From Capitella teleta (lineage: Eukaryota; Annelida; Polychaeta; Capitellidae): DNA of 64,000 nt. Positions 44,001-53,226 of this stretch are shown here, piece after piece; the stretch's first letter is position 1, and each line of letters begins with the position of its first letter. The notes below the pieces were generated by a model. That model searched no databases. It worked only from the letters and a program-made list of their open reading frames with translations, and was not told the origin of the DNA. Position numbers and translations under genes: made by a program. Location of the stretch: contig KB310543.1 in assembly GCA_000328365.1 (NCBI GenBank), forward strand, positions 111,375 to 175,374, in the 5' to 3' direction.

Positions 44001-47000
44001 CTGAACAAAACGTCCGTTATCCCCGCTGACCTCAAAGAGTAAGCCCCCCGGAAGTGGGAGATGTTTTATTAAGCAAGGAATGCGCGCGCAATAACGCCTG
44101 CTTTGAATGTTATGTTTTCTCTGTGTTTTTGTGTAGTTCTGGCTTTTTTAGTTGCTTTCTTTTTCTGCTGTAGGCCGTTTTGGAATAAAGTGGTCATCCT
44201 CCTTTCTCTCATCATTAACATCTTTATGCTGTTCACTTGGAACGCCACGTGGTCCATTGGACAAGCCGACCCTCCGGGATTCAACGCTTCCACCATCGAG
44301 GGAGTCGATCAGCTGCCCAAAGACATCAAGGAGTAAGATTAAAATTCCAAAAGCAGCACCTATTACCAGAAAGGCGATCACTCTCATTGTTATTATCATT
44401 CACTGTATCTTTACTTTTAGTTACTATAACTTATTTTACACGTAGGCCACCGCTTTATATGCATTGATATTATCTGTTTGCATGGACTAAGTACATCGTT
44501 GCTTTTTGGTTGATAATTAGTTGACATTAATTGATCAAAATTACATTCTTTGCTCAATTCCTGTTGTGATCATCACGTTTTGCATTCCATCACAGTCCTC
44601 TGCCCAATGTGACCCTGGCAGAATATGACGTCATCATATACGGACTGGGGGGAGCGCACAATTTCTTCTCCTTCCTCGTCTTGCTGACCTACTTTTTATC
44701 CAATCATCCGACCTTGCCCAGTTTGAGCGGATTCCGTAAAAAAATACGGTAAGGCGACCTGGTCCATTTCTGTCTCAATCCACCGCTGAGATCGCCTTTA
44801 AGGAGTCTGTGTTCGCACCAACTGGAAAAAGACGAAGAAGATGACGAAAAAGACCACATATCGAAACTAGAAGTAAAGTTCTTGAGTTTCACAACAGTGT
44901 ATTACATGGTGGGTATCTCCTGTCAATATTAAACAGCAAGCGTTCGTCTTAAATATCATTAACTTGCAGGTGTTCCTTGGCATGTCGATCGCAGGCACGA
45001 TATTTCAGGGATATTTCTACGCCTTCCACCTCCTGAACATTGTAAACAACAATCAACTGCTGAAAGGAGTCATTCAAGCCGTAACCCAGAATGGTCAGAT
45101 GAACTTTGACCTCTACTCGATCCTAACCCCATCTTTCCCCTCGCAGGCAAATCGCTGTTGTGGGTCGCCGTGCTTGGTCTAGTCGTATTTTACATTTATG
45201 CGCTAATAAGTTTTGCGTTGCTTCGGAGCTCCTTTGATCCCGATGACGGATTGTACTGCGCCACGCTATGGCAATGCACCATCACAGTCATCCGATATGG
45301 ACTGACGGCCGAGATATTCGATGTGAGATCGAAACCCTGTTGTCGTAACTTAACTCAGCATGACGTCATTGCAGAGTATTCAAACTCACCCTGCTGAGAA
45401 TACATTCCTGAAGTTTGGCTTGCTGGTCGTCTTCCATCTTTCCTTCTTCATCTTCATCACGACCATCGGACTCAACATCATCTTCGGTATCATCGTCGAT
45501 ACTTTCTCTGAGCTTCGTGATTTGAAAGTGCGTAGTACTATTTTGCGTGAATCGGATCTAACTGGTTTCTATTTCGCAGTGGACCGCCGAACGTGACATG
45601 AGAGACACCTGTTTCATCTGCAGTCGAGGGAGCTACGACTTCGAGCACCACGGCACAGGGTTTGAGCACCACATCAACCAGGAGCATCACATCTGGGCGT
45701 ACATCTTCTTCTTCATCCATCTTCATGACACCAAGTGCAGCGACTACACAGCCCTCGAGCTATTCGTCTTCAAACTGGTAAGACCACACCACCCTTGGCT
45801 ATGGCTGGCTGTAACCGTGTGTTATGTCATAGCTGAGTCAGGAAAAATACGACTTCTTCCCTCTGAACCGGGCTTTATCGCTGTCACTCATGGACGAAGA
45901 CTCGACGGAATCGAAAGTGGATGACCTGCTTCACTTCGTCATGCAACTGGTTGATAGGCAGAGAGAAGAAGTAAGTCCTACTCACCTGGGTTTTAGTCTC
46001 CGCAAATTTTGTTATTTTTGTAGGATGCGAAGAAGAAACGAGAAGATGAGAAGCTGAAACAACTGCGTTGGAAGGAGTTGCACCGCAGCGCACTCGGACC
46101 GGCACACCGCATGGATTCTGTGGACACTGCAGATTCCTCCAACGGTCCAGGAGCACTTCCCGGCTTCCACGACCCCTCCTCTCAGATCAACCGACAGAAG
46201 AGGTGGAAGCGCACGACCAAGCTAGCGGGTGTTCTCCAGGGTCTGAGCAACCTGGGCGGCGTTGGCATTGGAACCATCCAACCACCAGTTCCTTCAGCCA
46301 ACCGCTTCGCTGTGGCCGACTCGCTAAGTGGAGATGACCTCTTGGAGGGAAGCCCTTCACTGCCTCATGATCAATCGACAACTGAGACCATTCCACTGGA
46401 GCAGCGTCACTCTCCCTCACCGTCCCAATCGGACAGGCCGCCGTACACACCGAAGAACGGCATTGATGACTCAGTGCATCTTATTGACTTTGAGGAAGAG
46501 GATGAAGATCGAGATGACATGAGCCCGTCGCCTCCCCCTCCGCCTCATCCCATGGGCAGCATGTTCTCCGGTTCAGACATGTCGCTCCCGAGGCACCAAT
46601 CACCTTCCCCACCCCCCTCGCTTCCCATCAGGGGTGGTCACATTCAGGACCGTGACGCGCGCTCCTCTAGCTCCTTGTCCGACAAACCCCCGCTGCCTCT
46701 GCCCAGCCCGCCCGCCAGTCAGTACAGCAGCCGGCACAGTGTCCCCACCGATCGCTCCTCCATCGAGACAGGGACGCAGGTCGGGGATGGCCTTGGCTCG
46801 GACACCGAGGGGGCGATCCAGACTTCCTCACCTCGACTCGTAGTGCCCAGTGACTCAGAGACGGCAATGTCGGATTCTAGCTCTCTCCGTGGAGCCGCGG
46901 CTGCTCCTCCACTTCCCAGTCGACCTGGAGCGTCCTCCAGGCATCGCCGGTCACGTGACCCGGATCTGGATGGATCTGACCCCGACGACCTAAAGAGCAC

Positions 47001-47010
47001 GCGAGTCTGA
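26053..47010 (+). CDS. IP3-receptor/ryanodine-receptor family Ca2+ release channel, divergent
   Basis: About 62 coding exons give about 2,917 residues, close to human ITPR1 (about 2,750). Such channels are tetramers in the ER membrane that release stored Ca2+. The ATG at 26053 follows an in-frame TGA; the first exon probably begins at the acceptor ending 26022. Domain order is that of an IP3 receptor: N-terminal suppressor-like domain (residues 1-190), MIR repeats (about 110-380), RIH domain (about 390-700), armadillo solenoid, RIH-associated domain (about 1825-1950), six membrane segments (about 2187-2462), and a C-terminal zinc-binding element with CFIC and His residues. There are no SPRY domains. 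Exon phases chain without conflict from start to stop, though one MIR exon may be lost in the gap at 31514. Oddities are a missing GGGVGD filter, alternative S1 exons and a long tail. It is not a standard ITPR or RYR ortholog as far as I can tell, so I give no symbol. Confidence 0.9.
31226..31513. repeat. Pyrimidine (TCC/TTC)n tract in an intron
   Basis: Nearly 290 bp of TCC, TTC and TCT on the plus strand, ending at an assembly gap. It makes poly-Ser, poly-Pro and poly-Glu open frames in all phases; none is a gene. A tract like this commonly breaks assemblies. Confidence 0.95.
31514..31563. other. Assembly gap of 50 N
   Basis: Exactly 50 N, the usual placeholder for a gap of unknown size. 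It lies inside the MIR-coding part of the channel gene and may hide an exon. Confidence 0.99.
32961..34767 (+). other. Channel exons 12-20: RIH domain and IP3-site homologous region
   Basis: Exons: 32961-33086, 33252-33512, 33581-33703, 33759-33863, 33915-34028, 34080-34160, 34210-34342, 34396-34502 and 34693-34767. The segment ATKERQKLMRNLRVIDLLV aligns with NRERQKLMREQNILKQIF of IP3 receptors, keeping the Lys and Arg equivalent to ITPR1 K508 and R511 and replacing R504 by Lys. GNSRKNALYFAKYIEFFQ aligns with the DYRKNQEYIAKQFGFMQ region: the K569 equivalent is kept and the Y567 equivalent is Ser. LCVCDGVAIPDNQTYITE strongly recalls the ryanodine receptor segment LCVCNGVAVRSNQDLITE. No SPRY-like sequence follows; the chain passes directly into the IP3-receptor armadillo region (FFEHQLDLFGK). 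Confidence 0.85.
34970..35014 (+). other. Channel alternative exon 21a (candidate)
   Basis: A 45-nt phase-0 exon reading IKKLPAMDNWISQDG, with acceptor ttcgccag and donor gtaagaga. It resembles the 48-nt exon at 35451-35498 (IKRPLPALENWLSPEG): eight or nine residues match and the donor contexts are almost the same (ggggtaagag). The two are probably a tandem exon duplication used alternatively or together, and both choices keep the frame. Confidence 0.65.
35451..35498 (+). other. Channel alternative exon 21b (candidate)
   Basis: A 48-nt phase-0 exon reading IKRPLPALENWLSPEG between acceptor cctcacag and donor gtaagagg, followed by a long CT-rich intron stretch. It is the partner of the exon at 34970-35014. 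Confidence 0.65.
35898..40734 (+). other. Channel exons 22-43: cytoplasmic solenoid
   Basis: Exons: 35898-36014, 36077-36212, 36268-36367, 36528-36698, 36756-36855, 36910-37017, 37072-37208, 37261-37328, 37398-37453, 37512-37673, 37725-38048, 38097-38284, 38352-38465, 38527-38611, 38665-38751, 38804-39110, 39163-39301, 39352-39513, 39560-39716, 39774-39871, 39923-40022 and 40684-40734. All phases chain. Matches to IP3 receptors include VLDLLLTFQFNTRLESFIAK (compare IIEILQFILNVRLDYRI) and CAEGENRFIESMCQTI (compare CTEGKNVYTEIKCNSL). Introns are mostly 45-80 nt; the one at 38049-38096 is only 48 nt. Two donors appear to be GC rather than GT (after 38611 and after 40734). Confidence 0.85.
41186..41294. 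repeat. 11-bp minisatellite in channel intron
   Basis: About ten near-perfect copies of acaaaattgac inside the 1-kb intron between exons 43 and 44. The minus-strand open frame it makes (repeated CQFCVNFVSIL) is an artefact. Confidence 0.95.
41778..43699 (+). other. Channel exons 44-53: RIH-associated domain and approach to membrane
   Basis: Exons: 41778-41972, 42024-42167, 42218-42367, 42419-42520, 42571-42654, 42748-42816, 42996-43127, 43179-43296, 43360-43475 and 43530-43699. The piece YIELVLRVLARMCDGQHRGL aligns with MQPILRFLQLLCENHNRDL of the IP3 receptor RIH-associated domain. VLELKQSIGNIVISMVEENS aligns with [20 protein letters not shown]. The first exon here is lysine-rich and charged and lies where IP3 receptors carry their variable regulatory region. 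The last exon ends NPLATFFTKN in phase 2, just before membrane segment S1. Confidence 0.85.
43904..44038 (+). other. Channel exon 54A: alternative S1 transmembrane exon
   Basis: 135 nt, phase 2 to phase 2, acceptor ctaatacag, donor gtaagc. It encodes LFWSKMVTLLSVVINV then LMLFTWNARSSVSDY and a luminal loop with the glycosylation sequon NKT, ending ADLKE. It is homologous to exon 54B (44174-44332): 16 of the first 24 residues match. Either exon joins exon 53 (43699) to exon 55 (44596) in frame; using both would also keep frame but would duplicate S1. Confidence 0.8.
44174..44332 (+). other. Channel exon 54B: alternative S1 transmembrane exon
   Basis: 159 nt, phase 2 to phase 2, acceptor ttctgctgtag, donor gtaaga. 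It encodes PFWNKVVILLSLIINI then FMLFTWNATWSIGQADPP and ends KDIKE. The luminal loop is eight residues longer than in exon 54A and carries two sequons (NAT, NAS) in place of NKT. The 135-nt intron separating it from 54A is long enough to splice, so exclusivity would need another mechanism. Confidence 0.8.
44596..45970 (+). other. Channel exons 55-61: S2-S6, pore and zinc element
   Basis: Exons: 44596-44748, 44803-44908, 44970-45093, 45147-45322, 45375-45527, 45580-45777 and 45833-45970. S2 is near NFFSFLVLLTYFL; an acidic linker (EKDEEDDEKD) replaces the longer S2-S3 region. S5 is WVAVLGLVVFYIYALISF. The pore helix CATLWQCTITVIRYGL aligns with CETLLMCIVTVLSHGL, but the filter that follows reads TAEIFD where IP3 receptors have RSGGGVGD. 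S6 is conserved: LNIIFGIIVDTFSELR (compare LNLIFGVIIDTFADLR). The C-terminal element DTCFICSRGSYDF and GFEHHINQEHHIW keeps the Cys and His residues that bind zinc in this family. The intron inside the filter is only 47 nt or so, so no hidden exon fits there. Confidence 0.88.
46024..47010 (+). other. Channel last exon: charged helix and long Pro/Ser tail with STRV end
   Basis: A 987-nt exon of 328 codons. It opens with a charged, probably helical stretch (DAKKKREDEKLKQLRW), the position of the IP3 receptor C-terminal coiled coil. It then continues for roughly 300 residues of low-complexity Pro/Ser/acidic sequence, including proline runs near 46536 and 46690 and PPLPSRPG-type SH3-ligand-like motifs. 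The protein ends KSTRV, a class I PDZ-ligand pattern (T at -2, V at 0). IP3 receptors known to me end soon after the coiled coil, so the tail is unusual. Confidence 0.8.
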
Positions 47011-47020
47011 CCTTAAAAAT

Positions 47021-47026
47021 AATAAA
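47021..47026 (+). terminator. Polyadenylation signal of the channel gene
   Basis: AATAAA begins 11 nt after the TGA, implying a very short 3' UTR if used. A second AATAAA lies at 47431-47436 and could give a longer form. Confidence 0.55.
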
Positions 47027-47891
47027 CATCCATCGGAATACCTCGGTAACAACCTCATGAAAGCAATTATTTGCAAATGTTTATTTTATTTTATTTTTTT
47101 ATTTTTTTCCCCGGTTTTCATGCTTCCAAACACTATTCAACTGTCTGCTGAATATCTGACGACTTTTAACCCAAGGACTCCTTTCATCGTCATTGTACTC
47201 CTCGGGAATTCACAACTGGAGTTTTCTTCCTTTCATCTTTCTGCATTTACCTGAGCAATAATGTTACAACCTATGTTGTTGGGTTTTTTTTTCTTTCAAA
47301 CTCTGCACCCTATTTTCAAAACCTCTGACGCACTCATTTCGTGCTTTTCGAAGCCTCGTTTTTATTATCTTAAATTGATGTTCTTAAGTAGACGTCCGTG
47401 AGTTCCTGTTTTTTTTGTTTGTTCTTTATAAATAAATCGTTTTAGTGTTTCACGACATAGCAAACATGGTTCATCCAATTTTCTTCATCTTCATCCAAGA
47501 TGAAGTTCATCCAATTTTCATCCAAGAGTTCTTCTACCAGCGGCGTCCCAGCCAGCAGCACACGCCACCGTATAAGCCACATCATACAATCAGGGTTCCT
47601 AACTATGCCGAAGTATTTCGTGTTTAAACTTGCTTCATAATAATGTATACCCTCCCTCTCTCTTTTTTAGGTGTGAATCACTCAAATACCATTTTATTAT
47701 ACATGTATCATGTTTAGCTATATAACTATATCTTTGTATTTATTTCAAAACAAATACAGTTACCTCCAAAAGGCCTCTCTTCTTTCTCATTTCATTATTC
47801 ACACCCCCCTCCACCAACACACACACTCACACACACACACACTCTCTCTCCCTTTCTCACAATTGTTTTTTTATCAAAGTGAACAATGTAT
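47027..47891. other. Spacer between two converging genes
   Basis: Contains T-rich tracts, a second AATAAA (47431) and a (CA)n run near 47816-47842. An open frame at 47445-47627 ends VPNYAEVFRV and could in principle be an alternative last exon, but I see no convincing acceptor and do not call it. Confidence 0.5.
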
Positions 47892-47897
47892 TTTATT
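47892..47897 (-). terminator. Polyadenylation signal of phenylalanine hydroxylase
   Basis: AATAAA on the minus strand, about 110 nt past the stop codon of the phenylalanine hydroxylase gene. Confidence 0.6.
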
Positions 47898-48006
47898 TTC
47901 GCAGTTAAAAGATACGTTAACATTCGTTATAACGAAATATATCAAGAGTAGCTGCCCCGCGAATTGGTAGTAAGTTAGTAGAGAAGATTCCAGAACGACG
48001 CCGCTC

Positions 48007-51000
48007 TCAGTGGAACTGACTGAACTTCCTCATGGCGTCTTCCAGACGCGTCATCTCTCCTTTGATGTCGGAGGTGTAGCGCGTCATCTGAGTCGGATTG
48101 TCCAGCACGTCCACCGACTGTGTGTACGGGTTGTAGCGAACTCCGAATTTTCTCGGAATGGTACTGGCGAAGGCTCTGTGTGAATGCACATACGAGAGGT
48201 TGAGTATCACTGCTTATCACATTAGGAGATTACAACGGATTTTATTAATACCGTTGAAGATAGCGTAAATTGTAAATATCATTGAAGTGGATGAGTACGT
48301 GTCAGGAACTTTTGAGTATTCAAAGATCAGACAGGGTGAATCAAGATATACTTGGTCTTCACATATGTTACGTCACCGCTTGATTACGTAATTATTGCAT
48401 ACCTCATCTTCTCTTGCGCGCTCTGGAAGCTGTCTGCAACATAATACACGGGTTGGTACTCGGTTATGGGATACTTCTGAATGCCAGTCTGGGGAGGGTC
48501 AAAAGATCGAACCTCTGGTTTGTCTGACAGGCAGTACTGCAATGGATAACACGATCGTATTGGCACTGCATCAATGGCGATTCCCTTTACCTGGAGCTCT
48601 CCAAACGAGGAGAGAAGTCCGGCTCCAAACGCCTTCAGTTCTCCGTTCTGGCGACACAAGCCAAATTCCACGGTGAACCAATAACACTGTAAATAAAGCA
48701 CACGAGGTAAGCGCCTGGTGATCAAACTGAGCAAGTCAGACCGTGGCGAGTTTCTCGATGTATTCGTCGGGAGCTCCGAGACTGGCGATGCCAATTTCTT
48801 GTGAGAATTGTGCAAAGTTTGGATCAGCAAATAATGGTACGTGCCCGAGGACTTCGTGGCAGACATCACTGTGTGAAACAATAAGTTGCGTGTTTCACAT
48901 CATTATTATTATGTAATAGTTATGACATACGGTTCTGGCGTGTATAAAGGTTTGGACGAATGCCTGATGTACTGCGTGGAGTGGAAAACCCTGAACGCCA
49001 GACCGGCCAGGAAGTCACGTGATGACAAAAGGCCAGCCACAGGTCGCAAGGTGAATCCAGTGCAATCTGAAATCGACACATTATATAGATGACCACAGGG
49101 CATCAGCCGGGAGAACCTTTCAGGAAGTTTGAGATGTCCTGAAGCTGTGGAATATTGTCCTCTCGGAAACCACAGTTGTCGACGAGGAGGGGAAACACGT
49201 GGTTGAATTCCTGGCAAGCGTGCGTAGGGTATAGGGTCGTTAGTTGTTTGAAAATAGTTCCCCTGAAGAAAAGGAAACATCCATGAATGGCAAACACGCG
49301 TGTTTTTGTTTTAATACCATGTCTTGATTTCTTCAGTTGTGTAGGTGACTCGAGGAATAGGGGTGCCGCTGTTGGATGATATGTAAATGTATTTTGTCAG
49401 GGATTGATTTGTCCTTACTGTTTATAGTGGAACGCAATGTCGGCGAATTCTTTTCTCCTAGCCCTGTAAACTTTGTCGACGAATCCCTGAATTTTGGAAG
49501 AACATTTTATGAAATTATGAAACCAACGTTTGAAGTTTTAAACAATAGAACTGTATTTAATCAGTTTTCAGATAGGTGAAATCTCGCTTAATCTCTCTCC
49601 ACACTTATACAAATTATATTATAGAGAATTTTCCAGAAATTACGCATGTATTTTTATTTTTAATTACTTCTTCTTTTTTCCCTCCAACTTCAATTGCGTC
49701 GACTTCAAAGTCAGTTGTCAAATGTTTCTGAACTATTCAATGTTTACAGCCTTCAAATGTCAGCTTGCTGAAAAGGGTATCAAAGATTTACGACGCTGTC
49801 CCAGCGACTAAGTTTAAGAGGTGAGCTTCATGAAGGCTGTATAAAGCATCACTGAAATGATCGTGGCAATGCTTTAACATGATACTCCAGGCTTGATTAT
49901 ACTGTTGCTAGAAATGATATAAAGTGTGGTAATAAAGTATGCTATATACAAAAAATAATAATATTTTATGCAAATGGGTCATAATTTTGCATATCAATGA
50001 GCTGTAGCTTAACGGGTCATAATTTTTATGAGTTTTTCATTAAAAAAAAAATTGACTAGAGATTCGTAATTTATGCTCTCGGTGTGTAATACTAGTAATC
50101 TATAATATATAAGGCATAAATTATAACGTATAGATCTCACCGGGTGGTCAGAGTCGAGTTCGGATCCGTAGCTGAGTATCTGGTTGGCGAATCGGTCCAG
50201 TTCACTGATCTTTCTTGGAAACCATGGCACTGAAATGCAAAACAGCGTGAAATAAGGTCGAGAAGACCTCATCAGTCAAGGACCAAACTAAGTGGTCCTC
50301 TTGGTGGTGCTAAACAACCGATGAAGCCTTGTAAAATAGATGCTTCAGAATTTGCAGCATCATTCAGAAAGCAGTAGAATCCGTGTATTCTTATCACTAA
50401 GTAGCAACGATATAGTTAAATCCACCAAGGTATAAGCAAAACGGTATCATAAAAGCAAGGTGCTTGCGAAGGTGTTCCCGCTTTGAAGCAGCCTGTTATA
50501 TAATGGTATTATGTCCATGGGTTTAATCCTAGACTAATAACTTGATAAGCGAGGTGCAAACAGAAAAATGGCCAAGCTTCATATCTTGCAGTGCGAGCAA
50601 ACCGGCATCTGCCGAATATAGTGAAAATAAAAAGCCCTTCTGAATAAAATAAAAAGCAATGCAAATGGTGGCAATAATAAATATCATAGATTGCCCCGAA
50701 GCAGTTGGCAGGGAATTCGACAAGGCGGAATACCCTTACCGACATTTCCCATAATTCTCAGCCCTGTAGGAGTCGATTGAATTGACGATTATGTACCAGA
50801 CATGAAATGAACCCACCAGTGTCATCAGTAGGTGCCCCTGGAGCATCAGGAGGTCCTCGAGTTAAGATGGTGAGGGTCTCAGACATCTCACGGAGGTCAT
50901 CGATGGCCTCCTTCAGCCCTCCGTGGCTGTTGTCACACGACACAAAGAAGTCGTAATCGCCGACGATCTGCTTCGACGGACGCGATTCGATGTGTTGCAG

Positions 51001-51264
51001 GTTCACGTTGTGTGTCTGAGTTCAAATGTTGTTTTTTTAGACATTCGGAACATTGCACGCTGGTCAAATCACCTCAAAGATTCGCAGGGCTTTAGCGAGA
51101 GCTCCGACCTGGGATTTAACGGCGAACATCAAACTGGTTTCGCCAGTTTCGTCCGCGTCCTCGTGCCTGTATCCGGGGTGGTCACCCTGCTTCATCTGTG
51201 GAATATGAAATGAACTCTAACCTGGATATAAGCACACCTGCAATACCTTCAATTCTGCATCCAT
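48007..51264 (-). CDS. PAH: Phenylalanine 4-hydroxylase
   Basis: A tetrahydrobiopterin- and iron-dependent enzyme that converts phenylalanine to tyrosine. Coding exons, 5' to 3' on the minus strand: 51264-51247, 51195-51073, 51015-50817, 50229-50141, 49486-49419, 49368-49318, 49262-49117, 49066-48931, 48868-48742, 48686-48591, 48536-48403 and 48175-48007. They total 1,356 nt and 451 residues, against 452 in human PAH. The tiny first exon reads MDAELK. Residues 7-130 include an ACT domain ([22 protein letters not shown]). The catalytic domain shows [34 protein letters not shown] and the iron ligands in CHEVLGH (two His) and YWFTVEFGL (Glu). The C-terminal tetramerisation segment follows [20 protein letters not shown]-specific wording sets it apart from tyrosine and tryptophan hydroxylases. 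It converges on the channel gene. Confidence 0.96.
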
Positions 51265-53192
51265 TAGGCAAGTATAGTGATAGCTAGTAGCTATGTAGTA
51301 CTACGAAGGCAGATTGAGAGAGACTGAGCAGTCTGACAAGCAGTGCTTTTAAATGACTTCTACTCTGTAAATGCACTTTGCTGGTCTGTGAACTGCGTTC
51401 TGTGAAAGACTCTCAGGCGATTGCAAGGGATGACTGGAGTATATATGCTGAGTGCAATATATAATGTCCTCGACTATCTGCTTTATACAATATCAATTCT
51501 ATCCGATAATCTTATGAGTAACCGATCATTGCATAATTTGCATGCATAAGTACTCAGATCTTTTCTTGGTTATTCGATATAAAGATTGATTTGACGTTAT
51601 CTTGAATGCTATCAATGTAACGCGATTGAGGGTATGCGTCAGCTGTTTTTGTATATTGTTTTAACGCATTGAATTATGAAATACGTGTACTAGGTCGACA
51701 GGAGACGATTTACGTAAAACTTTCGGAGACAGAAAATTAAACCAATTACATATTTTATCCCCAAGCTAAATTCCCCTTATAGTTTACCTTAAATTCGCTC
51801 ATTATTAGAATTATATAACGTACATTTCGTCATATTGTGTGTATGTGGAGTCATCTCAAAATCTTGTTAATCTGATCATCAAATTCCTCAAGTGTGTGCT
51901 TACGAATGAATGCAAGGTCAGGGTTAAGACATAAACACTCGGATACACTGATCTTAATCCTTTATCTCATCTTATCTCCAAATGATTAATTCGTGTAACT
52001 TATCAGCTCATTGCCAAACAGTTTTGAAGTGTGGTTGAATGAAACGTGAATTACAATACTTACAGATATAGATATGCATCACAAATTGTTCACTAATGAT
52101 GCAGACAATGAAGTCTCTTATTCCATCTATGAATAAACAGGTGCAATGAACATAATCTGATAGCAGTACTATTTACCATATAAGAAATTTAATGTGACCA
52201 CATTTAGTGATCGCCAGCATGCAATCTCCATGCAATCGTATGTTTCCATGTTATATGATATCGGAATTCTGTATGCTTAAGTGATCCAAGGAGGAGGTAA
52301 GCAAGCGTGCCATAGATCCAAGGTTGATGGCTCACATGCATGTTTGTAACATTGTCTGTTACAGTGAGTCCAACTGAGCGAATATCAAAACAACATTTGT
52401 TATTTCGGTGAATTGAAGTGAAACGCAACAACTAGGCAGTTTGTCAAAATTGGTCAGAAGGTGGTGTTGTACTGCGTGTAGATTCACTGGAAATCAATTA
52501 AAGACAACAATTGCCATGGCAACCAATGATTCCTTATATGGTATTAGTCGCAGGTAACAAAAATCTCTTGATTCTCCATTTAAATCCACAAAACTCTTTT
52601 AGTTTTTTATTTCCCTCTCCTGTACATGTGGTCATAATATTTATTGAAGCCTCTTCGCTGCTCTCTATCTGTGTAAACCCCATCACCCCGTCCGGAAGAT
52701 TTGCCGATTATCCCAACAGACTACTCAGTCTTGCAGTCTAGAAATTACCAAACTCGTGACATCAAGGGAAACAATGCATTAGCCAGAAGCAGGTATTAGC
52801 GACTGATTGGTCGCATAAAATAGCACAGAACGCAGCGAAGTGATGGAAAGACCCCAGGCCCAATGAATCGCACACCTTCTTTGTTAACACATTATTTAAT
52901 TGAATTTCATCTTTGCTTCAAATAGGGTATAATTTTCTTTTGCTGCCCTCTATGCGGCGACCTGCGCACCAGAGAGCATCACGGGCTCACTCGTCTTCAA
53001 CAGTTCACAAAATGACCATGATGAGGACAGTACGTGTAGATGGCGTGCATTTTAATAGCACTTTCCTTGGCACAGTGCCAGCGTATGCTGTGAATTTTGT
53101 GCATTATTTTGGAAAGAGTTCAATCGGTGCAATGATTTGATTTGGTTCAGTTGGGGTCGCAGGTGACGCAACCCGCAACCCTCGTCGCTTCT

Positions 53193-53194
<2 letters not shown>

Positions 53195-53224
<30 letters not shown>
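53195..53224. repeat. (GT)n microsatellite
   Basis: About 15 GT units. Confidence 0.95.

Positions 53225-53226
<2 letters not shown>

Noticed and set aside
47445-47627. Open frame ending VPNYAEVFRV, possible alternative last exon of the channel
   Set aside because: No convincing acceptor; sequence is partly an imperfect duplication of a cattccaat-like stretch in the 3' region.
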